Origin: Amaranthus tricolor
Lineage: Eukaryota > Streptophyta > Magnoliopsida > Caryophyllales > Amaranthaceae
Reading direction: 5' to 3'
DNA: 64,000 nucleotides
Assembly (NCBI RefSeq): GCF_026212465.1
Contig: NC_080050.1
Location: forward strand, 2,421,001 to 2,485,000
Shown: in pieces, positions 39,902 through 51,052 of the stretch
Numbering within the stretch: the stretch's first letter is position 1
Layout of the letters: each line of letters begins with the position of its first letter
Position numbers and translations under genes: made by a program
The notes under the pieces: generated by a model
Told to the model about the DNA's origin: nothing
Seen by the model: the letters and a program-made list of their open reading frames with translations, nothing else
The model's database searches: none

Positions 39902-42723
39902 AATTCTCTTACGATACTGTTTAGCCGCATCTTTTTTTTAAATCAATATCAGTTGTTACATTTTTGCTTTTTTAAATTTTTTGCTTATAGTTTTTATGGG
40001 CAAAATACACTAAATTCGATGATGATGTATTCTTCTTAATCTTGTTAAAGCTTACTATATGTTTTATTGTAGTATCATTTTTCACATGTTTTCTTTCATC
40101 GAGTTTAAATGTTTTATGATGATTGATAATTTTTTAGGCTACATTTCTTGGATTACAGGATTAGATTTGAATAGATAAAAATTAAACCTAAGATCTTATA
40201 CTTGTATTTATTGACGCATCACCCCAAAAATTGAATCTCTTGCCCCAAATCTATTTGACTTGGTACTAACAGATCAAATTGATCTGATTTCGAGCTCCTT
40301 GCTACATTTAAAGTTTTTTTATTTTTATTTTAAGGTTTTTAGCGATCACATCTTATTTTTAGGATTTAATTTTAAACTTTTAGTTTAAAAGTTGTTTATT
40401 TTGTATTTAGTATGAAAAATAGGAACATATAAAATGAATTTAGACCAAGTTATAAATCTTGATTTGACTCAAAATTAACACTTTTGATTAAATAGACTAC
40501 ATAAGTTTATTTCAAATTTAAATTTTTGACCTAACTCATTAATAAACATAACATGTGAGCTGTCGAGTCAACCCAATTTACTTATTTTGAGTTACTTTGA
40601 GTCGAGCTAGCATGTATAATTGGTTTTTGCTAGGCCTAATGATCACGGATGCAATCTCATCTATATTGAGCAACGAAAAGAACAAACGAATTTTGATGGG
40701 TCAAAGTCTCAAAGACTTGTTATTTTTTGGTTTTAAATTATAGTGAATTGGAGTACATCAAAATGTTTATTAAATCACTGAATTATTTATTTTAATTGAA
40801 GTTGTAAATAATATTTGTTAGAAAAAATTTTATATGAGACAATTTCATCGTAAAATGTGTCTCGTACATTGTTAAATAACCCAATAATATCTACAAATTA
40901 TTTGCATATGGATTTTTTTTTTTTTAAGTCGTCTCACCTCACTGAAAAACGAATTCTTACAAAAATAGCTTTTATTAAAGATCAATTGAAAACAACCACT
41001 CAATCATCAATCATAAGGTTAAGGTTTCATATATCCTACTCTCTCAAACTCCGCGTTACTGCCTATACAATAGTTACTTAATAACATTGAATAATACCAC
41101 GATCAATGGGGGGCCTATTAAGGGGCTTGAAAATGTTAAGGTACCATCATAATTTATAAACGATTATAATTTAGAAATTCTTGAGAAAAATTGCAAAAAC
41201 ATTGAATATTTCAAGTAAAAAGTATTATAGCTTCTTAAAAACTTTTATATAATTATTAGCTAGTTTTTTGAGAGACGTATCTAAAGCCCAACCCATTAAA
41301 GATTAATGTTTACTTACCGTATTCTTAATGTTTAGTTATATTCTTTAATGTTTACTTATCGTATTCTTAATGCATATTTTCAATATTTTAAGTGTTATTT
41401 ATATTATTCTTAAGGTCTACTTACAATATTTTAAAAAATATATAATAGATCAGCCCAATTAGAGATAATGTGCCAGAAGAATTTGTGTATAATTATTGGT
41501 GTCCACGATCGGTTCGATGATGATAAATGTTCACAAAAAAATTATAGATCCGTCATTGGCCATTGAGTCAAAGTTATTATATTGATATTAGTGGCCACAA
41601 TTCCAATTACTTGACATAAACTATTCCTTATTTTCTTTTACATGACAATTTCTTGTTAAAATGGGCAAAGATTGATTATTAATTGGATAAACTTCATACG
41701 CTCCCTTCTTAACTCTGAAGTTGGATAAAACAATGGATTAATAAATGATTAGTTGTTGATGACCAACATAATTCCAATACCTAAGCAAAGAACATATGGC
41801 TCTTCAATCTATAACATATTTTAAATTGTAAATTGATGTTCCTATAAAAAATGTTCATAAATAATTAAATCTTTTAGATAGTAGATAACTAGATGTACTA
41901 TTTTATTATATTAAATAACAAAGTTGATAGAAAAGTTGGGAAATATAAGCATTAATTATGAAAAAATATTTTAGTGATCAATTATTAAAAAATATTTAAA
42001 TAAAGTTTGTGAAACTATAAACAATATAAAATATTTTAAATAAAGTTAGTAGAAAATATATAAGGAACATAATCCATAAACATTAATAAAATATTAAAAT
42101 TATGTACAAAATTTATGGTATACAAATAGAAAGATTATTTCGAGAAACAACGCATAAAACGACCCAAAATAATAAACATGAACATCAAATAAGAACAACT
42201 TAAGAACAACAAATAGAAGCATAAAACATCATTTGAAAACAAAAGGAGTATATTTTTAAAATTTAATCTAAATACCAATTAATCTAGTTGATAAGTCTTT
42301 CGAAAAAGTCATATTATATTTTTTTAATGTGAATTTAATATTGAATTTAAAATTTGTTAGTTGGATTCTCATTAGACCACTTGTCACTCATTACTTTCTG
42401 TCTTTTTAAATTTACTATTAAAAGTAATATAATTGTTAGGATATCAGGAGACTGTTGGTGCCCCAAATTTAAATTGCCTTTTGATGGAAAAATCCATTTT
42501 CATGTGATCACAGCTGCAGAAATTTCAGTGCACTGGTTTGTATTCATTTTTCTGATTACTTTTTTTAATATTTAGTTTATTTTATTGTATAAATAATATT
42601 TCCTGTTATACTTATAGAAGTATTTAACAGAGATTTATTTTACCCTTTTTCCCTGTTTTTTTTTTATTTTTTATTTTTTTTTTTGAAGTCTTAGTTTGTA
42701 TTATAGGTGAAAGGATTTTGCTA
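39902..42723. other. 2.8-kb spacer between Yippee 2 and Yippee 3
   Basis: Very AT-rich, with MITE copy C at 41261-41490. A small frame at 42354-42575 (PKFKLPFDGKIHFHV) is the only peptide that looks non-random, but it has no partner or family I recognise. No other gene seen. Confidence 0.45.
41261..41490. mobile_element. Foldback MITE copy C
   Basis: Starts TAGTTTTTTGAGAGACG, ends AGAAGAATTTGTG, and has the internal TTAATGTTTACTTA-type units of copies A and B. It is more decayed than they are. Confidence 0.65.
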
Positions 42724-44023
42724 ATGGCAGAAGAAGTTGGTTCAAGATCATATTGCTGTTTTGTTTGTAGAAATTATGTTGCACATCATGATGATATAGT
42801 CTCTAAATCATTCCAGGTATTTAATTTGTAGAAAATTAAATTCATATATTAAATAATTTCTATTGATTTATCAATAATCATAAGTTTATATCATTAAATT
42901 TTCTTTTAAATCTTGATTATTACTACTTTCAAATTAATATCTTTCCCTAAATTTGATGATACCTTCTAAAAACTTATATAATCGTATTTTAGTTCTAAAT
43001 AGATTTTCAATCACTTTTTTTGGATAAGGACAACTCATAAATCTTTCTTAGATTGTGAGAATTGAAAATTTTTATTTTAAGGGTAGAAGGAAAAGACTTT
43101 ACCTACTAATTCAACCCTTAATTCTCTTCAATATTATCCATATTTTTTTAACTTATTCCATTAATTTACATAATTGTAATGAAACTATTTATCAAGGTGA
43201 GAAATTGGGCATCTTGGAATTAAACATACCCGTTACAGACTTAAAGTATATCACATATTCTGAGGTTTCAACTATCAGCTCTGGTATCATATAAAAAAAT
43301 CAACTCAATTAAAAGTTTAGTTTAGTTAATGGTTGAGGCCTCTGAATATATTATATAACTCCAGCAATATACATATTTCACAAAATAAGTACTCCTTTCA
43401 TTTTCATATTCATATTCATATGTTCTTCTCAAATAAAATTTACGAATTTTAATGTTAAACTTTGACCATAATTTCTCCTCAATCTATAATAAAAAAAAAC
43501 ATATTCATAAGGGATTTTAATAGATTCGTCTCAATATATATTTTCTAAAAATCAACATTTAGAATTTTTAAAAACTCACAATTATAATTATTTGACTTTC
43601 AAGTTTGCATTGAAATCTGCGCAAAAAGTAAATCGGAAGAACAAATGAAAACAGAAAGAGTAACATTAAATTTTTCTACCGTAACAATTTCAGCGAGACA
43701 GAAAAAAATAAATTTGTAATTATCATTACCATCATAATCGGTATATCAGGCTCATAGAAGTATAATTTATGAGTAGTTGTAAATTTTGTTAAAATTAGGC
43801 GCATACAGGGAGGGCGTTTTTGTTCTCCCATGCAGTAAACATAGTAACAGGACCAAAGGAAGACAGACACCTCCTAACAGGCCTTCACACGGTGGCTGAT
43901 GTCTTCTGTTCCGACTGCGGCGAGGCGCTCGGTTGGAAGTATGTTAAAGCTTATGAACCATCCCAGAAATATAAGGAATCCAAGGTTGTTCTTGAGAAAT
44001 TTAAGATTGTTAAAGATGCTTAA
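42724..44023 (+). CDS. Yippee-like zinc-binding protein, tandem copy 3 (conventional type)
   Basis: Two exons, 42724-42816 and 43799-44023, giving 105 residues. The acceptor at 43797-43798 keeps the frame; the next AG (43807-43808) would break it. The protein has a CX2C pair (CFVC), [11 protein letters not shown] and [20 protein letters not shown]. Next come [14 protein letters not shown] and the second pair (CSDC), then GWKYVKAYE...[13 protein letters not shown]. This is the standard short plant Yippee form. It is clearly closer to the family consensus than copies 1 and 2, so it is the likely parent of the array. The intron of about 1 kb contains a Stowaway-like MITE. Confidence 0.9.
43392..43660. 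mobile_element. Stowaway-like MITE in Yippee 3 intron
   Basis: About 269 bp with degenerate inverted termini (CTCCTTTCATTTTCATATTC and, in reverse complement, CTCTTTCTGTTTTCATTTGT), flanked by TA. Non-coding. Its right end is about 140 bp from the exon 2 acceptor. Confidence 0.65.
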
Positions 44024-44435
44024 TCTCTGTTGCTTACTGTTTAGTGTTTATTAAACAGTATTTACTTGCCTTTCTGTATTAATTTCTTCTGTCAAGTCAC
44101 AAGTGTATATAATTGTGTTACCAATTTGTATCATGAATTAATCATTAAAATGTGTGTATATATGTCTGATCGATTCGATCTAACTTTAACCCGACTAAAT
44201 ATTTCCAAATATATGTCCAAATTAATTGGGATTTTCGTTGAGGGAAGTATTTTTGATTAAATAACTAAACGAATTCTGCTGATAATTAGACCTTAATAAA
44301 GTGTCCTTTATTTCGACGTGGTCAAAGATTTATAATTTATTTCGATGGGGTCAAAGATTTATACTTGAACCCGATTAAATAGTGTACAATTGTGTACTTC
44401 TTAATTATGTGAAATTGAACATGATGTTTGCTACA

Positions 44436-44981
44436 CAGGGACAAAGCCAGGATTTTTAGTTGGGGGGCCAAATTATCGTATATAAAAACTAGTTAAACTT
44501 TGAAAATTTGAATCATATAGACTGAAATTAACTTGAATAATAGCAAAAATTATATTTGACAAATAGAGTTGAAGTTCCCTGTGATTACCCCTTTTGAAAA
44601 AGAAACTAAGTATTTTTGACTTCATATATTTGCCTTCTAAGTCTCCGAAAAAAATACTATTAAATTTAAGATAGCAAAAATATAAAGACACACACTAAAA
44701 AGGATGAATGTGAATCATGAAAGATAGATAATAATGACATTATAGTATAAATTAAATTTATTAGTCTACAAAAAAATAATAGTTCAAATTTGGGTTTGAT
44801 CCATTAACCTAAATTACAAATATGTTATCCCAACCATTGACCTATAGTATTTTTTGTTACAATTATGTACTCTTTAAATTATATAATATATTAGTAAGGG
44901 GGACCGAAGCTAAATATATAGGATCGCATTTTCGCAAGGGGGGCCGGGCCTCCGCCGGCCCCCAATGTGGCTTCGCCCATG
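44436..44981. mobile_element. Non-autonomous hAT element, 8-bp TSD
   Basis: 546 bp flanked by the perfect 8-bp duplication TTGCTACA (44428-44435 and 44982-44989). The ends are inverted: CAGGGACAAAGCCAGG on the left, and CATGGGCGAAGCCACA as the reverse complement of the right. Each is followed inward by a GGGGGGCC-type G-run. An 8-bp TSD with CA(G)GG termini is diagnostic of hAT. It has no transposase frame. Confidence 0.88.
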
Positions 44982-45228
44982 TTGCTACATAGAATCGCTT
45001 AGAAACAACTTCTTTGTTAGTGATAGTTATTGTTAGTGATAGCTACTGTTATCACTAACAGGGTAAAGTTACATAAATTCAATCCTCTAAAATTCACTCT
45101 AGCTGAAATCACTAAATAACGTTGGAGTAATAAATATTGTCGTTGATTAGACCTTAATAAATTGAAGGGTTAGCATCCATCGTTGCATTTCCAAGTGGAT
45201 AATGATTAACAAATTGAAGGGCTGAAGG

Positions 45229-45408
45229 GAATTTCAGAAAAAGTTGAGCGAAAAAATAAAAAAAATTAAGCAAATAAGCAAAATTCTAAACTTTTCCCAA
45301 AAGTAAGCGTCCAAACCCCAAAGCTGTGCTTTGGAGCTGTTCGCAGTTACTAACTGCGAAGAGCTATAAAAGACAAAAGAGCTGTTCGCAGTTAGTAACT
45401 GCGAACAG
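45229..45408. repeat. Left terminal inverted repeat of the MULE
   Basis: Starts GAATTTCAGAAAAAGTTGAG. It is paired with 49327-49506 over 180 bp, with differences at about 45235, 45280 and 45361. Confidence 0.93.
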
Positions 45409-45454
45409 GCTGTTTTGTCTTTTATAGCTGTTCGCAGTTAGTAACTGCGAACAA
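45337..45454. repeat. Three 27-bp palindromes, left end of the MULE
   Basis: Copies at 45337-45363, 45382-45408 and 45428-45454. Each is the 13-base arm CTGTTCGCAGTTA, one central base (C or G), and the inverted arm. Copy 1 and copy 3 have one or two arm changes. Start-to-start spacing is 45-46 bp, with linkers built from TATAAAAGACAAAAG in alternating orientation. Copies 1 and 2 lie in the TIR, copy 3 just inside it. Confidence 0.93.
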
Positions 45455-45735
45455 CTAATTAATTTTTTTTTCCTTTATTTTTGAGTTGTTGTTTGTTGTA
45501 ATTGCACTAGAGACATTAGAATAGGTAATTACAAGTCGATGTATTTTTAAGGCGGCATGATTCATCGCCAAAACTCCGATCATTCATAAGTCAAAGTTTG
45601 GGGCTTAAGATAAAGTAATTAAACATGTATATACAACAAAATATACACAAATGTTTGAAATATACAAGTCAATTAAAAAATATATATATATATGTACATA
45701 GTCGATCCAAATACACAAAAGGTAATCGTTAACGC

Positions 45736-47288
45736 TCACGAACCCTCATCTACCTTATCCAACTGAGTTGGTCTCCTTCGCCTCCTACGATAGAAAGAGG
45801 CGTTCGCGTGACGCTCTGGCAGTGGAGGGGACTGGTACTGTGATGGCCCAGCCTGCGAGGTCCCCGCAGCGTCAACGGAATATGAATGATCCATCTCCTC
45901 CAAATGGTAGTCATAAGAAGGAGAGCATGCCATGTGCGTATGGGAGATAGTCGGTGAGTGTTGTGCAGCGACTTCCGGTATGAAGTGCTGGAACTGCGAG
46001 CCGACGAGCATGCCATGCGCAATCTCCCTCACCGGCTCCTCCTGGCTGTACCGCATCACGTTTGCCGCACCTTGTGCCTGCAATTAATATTTAGATAATG
46101 TAACATTTTATTATTTAATTGGCAACTTAATCAAATAAATGCAAATGAAGACTTACAAATTGGGTCATCGTAGGCGCAGCAGGTGCGTAATGTGCTGCTT
46201 CCAAGATGGCACGTGGTGTCATCCATCGGCGCGTGATGGAGAGGAACCACGGCATATAGTCAGGTGTAGTAGGTGCGCCGACAAAATCGATCGGCGCACC
46301 TTGTGCCAGCAGCTCAAGTCTATGATCCCAACGAGCGATGTGGCGCCCGTTGATCTCCATCCAGTTAGCCCCAGCTTGATTTCTTTGCGAAATTAGGTAC
46401 AGCCGGGGTTCAGTGTCACAAGGCGGTGGAATGCCCTGTACCAACCCATATTGGCGCATTACGCGCTCTGGTAGATGTACTCCGACAATGTCGAAGCATA
46501 TGAGTGGCACAGAAGCCCTCCACGCCCGGAATGAATCCCCGAGTGTTCGGGTACAGCTGCATAGGCTTCCGCTGGGTATGGGTCCCACAAAAACTAAAAT
46601 ACATGTTATGAAAAAGGTAAGTGATATGTTGATTAAATTGTACTAATGTTAATGAGTACTGAAATGTTTACCTGGTTGGGTCGTAGTAGGTCTAATTGAT
46701 CTTGGTAGAATCCAAGACCGTTGCCGGTGTGCTTGCGCGTCCGGCGGGCAAAATTCCACCTCAAACCGTACGCAACATCTGGGGCTGGTTGTGGTGGAGG
46801 AGCAGTATCACCACGACCAACGGTTCTGTAAGGTTGGCCGATAAGAATATGCTCCCACGCCCACAGCTAACGATCGCAAATGTTATTAATATGTAATTAA
46901 CCAAATGTGGATGAGAATGAAATGTTATTGTTCTTACCTGTAATATGACTAGTGGTCCTGCAATCTCTTTGACGTTCTTATGGGCAGCACCACATAGCCT
47001 CCTGTACAAGTATCCTAGGGCTGCGGAGCCCCAGCTATACTCGGCGATGCGCTCCCACGGGTCGTCAAGTAATGTTAAGTATAGGAGCTGTATTTGGTTG
47101 CTTGTTTTATCGGCAAACAACACAGCACCTATCAAATATAGGATGTACGCCTTGGCGTACCTCGAAATGGTGCCCTCATCAGCATCTCCGGGGAGTTGCG
47201 AGAAGGTCTGAACCAACCATGTGCATCGCAAACCGCTCCCCCTGATCACTTCCGATGGAGGGCGCTCTCCCAATATGCGATGCACCAT
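45736..47288 (-). pseudogene. Truncated plant mobile domain (PMD/MAIN-like) gene
   Basis: Minus-strand exons approximately 47288-46938, 46866-46672, 46593-46157 and 46077-45736, with good GT-AG sites between them. The predicted protein has the PMD core: ILGERPPSEVIRGSGLRCTWL, ISRYAKAYILYLIGAVLFADKT, AALGYLYRRLC, LQLWAWEHI, then VPLICFDIVGVHLPERVMRQYG and WFLSITRRWM. The family is often annotated as serine/threonine phosphatase 7 long-form homologue, although this domain is not a phosphatase. About the first 70-100 residues of a normal PMD are missing. Exon 3 also has a frameshift near 46540, between WDPYPAEAY and FRAWRASVP. PMD proteins include the host factors MAIN/MAIL1, but the domain also travels with transposons, as here. 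Non-functional as it stands. Confidence 0.82.
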
Positions 47289-48727
47289 GCACTTATGTTC
47301 TCCTTCTCTACCAATGCGAAGGCCAATGGAAAGATTCCCTTATCACCATCTTGGGTAATGGCAGTCAATAAGGTATGGCGATATTTACCATACAAGTGTG
47401 TGCCGTCAATGGCAATAAGAGGTTTACAATAATTGAAGCCTTCAATGCAAGGTTTAAAGGCCCAAAAGACACGTTGGAAGGTCCTAATATTAGGTCTCAC
47501 ATATACACCAATGTCATTGTCCTCCTTAAAATACCACTCAAATACTAACCCCGGGTTGGAATGTTGCAAAGCATCTAAAAAGCATGGAAGGAGTGAGTAA
47601 GAACCTTCCCATGTCCCGTAAATGGATAACAAAACTTGTTGCTTTGCACACCACGCTCTCTTATAATTCACATCCACACCAAAGCGATCTTTAACCATCT
47701 GACGAACGACAGATACCTTAATGGATGGGTCTTTAGCAACACAATTTCTAATAACATTGTTAATGACAGAAGATGTTAGGTGAATGCGTCCAGCCGACAC
47801 ATTGTCACTACCTAATACACAAGAACCGTGCTTACCCTTATAGGTAACAATACGCCATGAAGATATATTAGAGTCAAACGTAGCTCTAAGTTTCCACGAA
47901 CAACCCCGCTTGCACTTCAAGGAGAGGACAGTTTGGTTCGAGGTCTCCGTTCTGTACTCCACATTTCTCCCAATATGATACACTCTGATAGCTTCCAACA
48001 ACGATTCCTTGTTATCAAACATCATACCCTTCTCAAACTCTCCCTGTTCGGTGTATGTGGTATCACAAGCTCAAGTCCTCCATGAGCTGTCCTCCGCATA
48101 CTCGTTTAAAGGTGGACAGAAGGCATAAGGTGTAGGAGGAATGATTGTAGGAATGTTGCCTAGAGTCATGTCATTTTCTAACGCATCCTCATCGACATCC
48201 ACATCGTCCTCAGAAGGATCGTCAATGAGCTCATTACTCTCATTTCCATCATCCCAAGGTCCCATCTCAGCAATTTCTCCTAAGTTAACCATTGAATCAG
48301 TTGGAACTTGATTCGTAGGGGGTTGAGAAACGACGGGATTTACAGTTTCCTGAGTTACTATAGGCATAGGGGTAGGAGTAGGATTAGAAGCAACTACATT
48401 CTCTAATGGTACTTCTTCTACGTATAACTCCAAAGAGGGAATTTGGGTGTACTTTGAATGCTCCCACATCGCATCTATATCCTCATCATCCTCAACAGGA
48501 AAGGCAATAAATTCTCCACTCAAGGCATATTTAAAGCTTATATTTACGGTACTTCTATTAGGGTCCAATCCAATCTTAGAAGATATAAAACGTCTAAAGT
48601 GATTCAAATCCATGTTCGAATTGCAAGCAAACAACTTACGTCTTCCCCCAACATAATGAACTTTGCCATTATTTTCTCTAATACAACCATTCCAAAAACA
48701 TACTATAGTGACGCGAAATGATGCCAT
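47246..48727 (-). pseudogene. MuDR-type MULE transposase, 5' half only
   Basis: Reads from the ATG at 48727 through MASFRVTIVCFWNG and an acidic linker (DDPSEDDVDVDEDALEND). An in-frame TGA at 48073-48071 lies in a conserved SSWRT context, where a Trp codon is the likely original. The frame continues for about 270 codons. It carries the MuDR DNA-binding zinc motif (CKRGC...KHGSC), YKRAWCAKQ, then the start of the MULE catalytic domain with the first DDE aspartate in LIAIDGTHL and YRHTLLTAITQDGD. The frame ends at 47246, right after EKENISAW, where PMD sequence begins in another frame. The second half of the DDE domain and the C-terminal SWIM zinc finger are absent. Confidence 0.88.
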
Positions 48728-49326
48728 TTTCTACATTAACACAAAGAAAATCAACATCAACATCAACTCATGCCCATACAAGTACATTATATTCATTTGA
48801 TTATAATCTTTTTTGGTCTACAAATTATTCAAATCCATAATGTAGCTAAGTTCATACATATATAATACACATAATCCAAATAATAAATCAATTCATAAGT
48901 TCACAAACAACATTTCTAATACCAACATCAACATCAATATTTTCTAATAATATTCAACTAATACAACAACATTACTTCAAAATCCAACATAAAGCTATAA
49001 AAACAATTAGAAATTACCTTCAATGCTTATGGATGATTAAGATTAGTCTTGATTTAACAACTACAAACCTACATTTGAAAAAATAAACAAATTTGGTTAA
49101 CACCCTAAAATCCAAATATACACCAAAAAAACACAAAAAAATTTACCTTTGCGCAAGCTATAGTATCCCACACTAATTTTGAAGTGCCAAATTGAAAGAG
49201 GATTGCACGATTTGATGGAATGAATCAAAGGTTTTAGAGGGAGAAGGTGGAAATGTCGAGTGAGGTAGGGTTTGAGAAATGGGATTTTGCGAAAAACAGA
49301 AACTGATCTGAATTTGTATATCAGGT

Positions 49327-49398
49327 CTGTTCGCAGTTACTAACTGCGAACAGCTCTTTTGTCTTTTATAGCTGTTCGCAGTTAGTAACTGCGAACAG
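49327..49398. repeat. Two 27-bp palindromes, right end of the MULE
   Basis: Perfect copies at 49327-49353 (central C) and 49372-49398 (central G), 45 bp apart. They are the same motif as the three copies at the left end. Confidence 0.93.
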
Positions 49399-49506
49399 CT
49401 CCAAAGCACAGCTTTGGGGTTTGGACGCTTACTTTTGGGAAAAGTTTAGAATTTCGCTTATTTGCTTAATTTTTTTTATTTTTTCGCTCAACTTTTTCTA
49501 AAATTC
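49327..49506. repeat. Right terminal inverted repeat of the MULE
   Basis: The reverse complement of 45229-45408 over 180 bp. It is flanked outside by GGCAGAAGG. Confidence 0.93.
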
Positions 49507-50097
49507 GGCAGAAGGCAGGTTTCTTATAAGTTAGTTCTTATATGGCCCTTGTTGACAAGACTTAGTATTATGGAATTGCATGGTTTGTCTAGTCAATTCT
49601 TGAACAGTAAATATTCTTCATAGCTCCTTTAACAAAATTCTTCACTAGTTCTTAGTCTTAAGCATTCATTTTAGGTAAAATGTTGGACCTGTAGGAATTA
49701 GTCACAGATTTGTCCTTGATTATAGGAACTAATTATAGTTAGTAGAATATTGTCCATGATTATAAGCGATAAATAAAGATTAGCTGCCATATTTAGCTAG
49801 TTTATTTGTGTATAAATTAAATTCTTGTACCAGCTATTATAACTATAAATAATACAATCTGAATATTATTATGTATACAATGTGAAATGGCAATGTTTTC
49901 ACAATGGAAGACCTTAAGTAATTGCCAACTTTTGTGGTTTTGGTCTAAATTGTGGTTTTGTGTTATAATGTCCATCTTAAGTTTATAGCCTCAAAAAGTG
50001 ACTAGAGCATACTACATCTCTAGATCTTGGTTATGATTTATCACTCCTTACAAAACTACAATGAAGATTAAGTGATGTACTTTGCGATTGGGTACTT

Positions 50098-50232
50098 TTT
50101 TTTAGTGATTTAGGGTAGGCTAGAGAATCTCTACAGACAAATGAAATGAGACTATCGTTTCTATAGCTGGTGAGAATCGAACCCTTGTCACGAAGGTGAA
50201 AGTGAAAGCTCTCAACCACTAGGCTAACTCAT
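50098..50232 (-). mobile_element. tRNA-derived SINE
   Basis: On the minus strand the segment begins GAGTTAGCCTAGTGGTTGAG (A-box-like TAGCCTAGTGG). A B box follows about 30 bp later in GGGTTCGATTCTCACCA. It then continues into a non-tRNA body and ends in a short A-run (CACTAAAAAAAAG). The spacing of the two Pol III boxes is normal, but the cloverleaf is not intact, so it is not a tRNA gene. No clear target duplication was found. Confidence 0.65.
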
Positions 50233-50977
50233 AATTCGTAACTTAAACCCAAATATCAGATGAAACAAGATCCAAGAGGATATACAAGAGGGTCACTCCA
50301 CTAAGCTAAAGGCTATTAGACAAGCTAAGATTAGCCAATTAGCTGTATTCATCTTATTGAATTAAAGGTTGTTCGACATGCTAAGATCATATAATTAATC
50401 ATATTCATATTAATCCTACTAAATTAAAGACTATTGTCGTATCCATGCCAATAACTTATTCAAAATAAAAAATAAAAACGCAAGATTTTAGGTTAAAATT
50501 ATTTATGCATATCAATTTACATTCATTAGATCTTACTCATTAATTGAAGAAATTTTACCCATTCAACAAAAAGATATCATCCAAATATCCCATCCAAATC
50601 AAATTAAATCAAAAGATATGCCTTGGAATGAGATACCTAAATTGTATTTTCCCAACACCTACGAAGCAAATAGATCTTGCCCACTTTTTCTTTTTTTTTG
50701 TGAAAGAAATGGATGGTTGAGATCATAAGATGTATTGGACTTAATATCCCATAATTTTGTGAAATTATAAATACAATCAAAAGGAAACTTCATAGAAACT
50801 CCATAGTCAAATAATATGATGCTATTTCCATTGGCCATTTTGCCATTGTATCTCTTGACACATACGTTTTAACCAAAAAAAAATTCCAAAGTCATATGCC
50901 CCACTAAATGTTGCACCTTCCTAGAAACTCTTTATACACTCACTATTAATTCAACCCTTAAGATAGAGTCATGTTCA

Positions 50978-50985
50978 TATAAAAA
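50978..50985 (+). promoter_or_regulatory. Candidate TATA box of the EF-hand gene
   Basis: TATAAAAA lies 75 bp before the start codon at 51053, which leaves room for a short leader of about 40 bp. It is the best TATA match in the upstream 200 bp. Confidence 0.45.
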
Positions 50986-51052
50986 GTGCCTATTTAAGGC
51001 ATTCAAAATTTGTCAAAACTTAAAAATACTCACATTTTGTAGCTCTAGGAGG

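Larger units (their letters stand above)
45229..49506 (-). mobile_element. Mutator-like element (MULE) carrying transposase and PMD pieces
   Basis: A 4278-bp element with 180-bp terminal inverted repeats (three mismatches by eye). It is flanked by a 9-bp duplication with one mismatch (GGCTGAAGG at 45220-45228, GGCAGAAGG at 49507-49515), the Mutator hallmark. The minus strand carries the front of a MuDR-type transposase and then the back of a plant mobile domain gene. The TIRs contain spaced 27-bp palindromes. With a stop codon, a missing DDE half and a frameshift, it cannot move on its own. Confidence 0.92.
49507..51052. other. Intergenic DNA between the MULE and the EF-hand gene
   Basis: No protein gene. 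It holds a tRNA-derived SINE (50098-50232). Around 50250-50440 a diverged CTAAAGGCTATTAGACAAGCTAAGAT-type phrase occurs three times. The last 100 bp form the promoter of the EF-hand gene. Confidence 0.5.

Noticed and set aside
42354..42575. Small frame before Yippee 3 as an upstream exon
   Set aside because: Yippee proteins of this form start at the ATG at 42724, and the frame has no matching donor or family similarity.
43809..43820. Alternative acceptor (ATACAG) for Yippee 3 exon 2
   Set aside because: With the phase-0 donor at 42816 it shifts the frame and meets a stop within ten codons; the AG at 43797-43798 keeps the family sequence.
45337..45454. Regularly spaced palindromic repeats resembling a small CRISPR array
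   Set aside because: This is plant nuclear DNA, the repeats lie in Mutator terminal inverted repeats, and the linkers are themselves repeated rather than unique spacers.
45768..46646. Plus-strand frames opposite the PMD exons
   Set aside because: They are antisense shadows; the minus strand has the PMD motifs and proper splice sites.
50098..50232. tRNA gene on the minus strand
   Set aside because: A and B boxes are present but no full cloverleaf or anticodon arm can be drawn, and the segment continues into a non-tRNA body with an A-run, so a SINE fits better.
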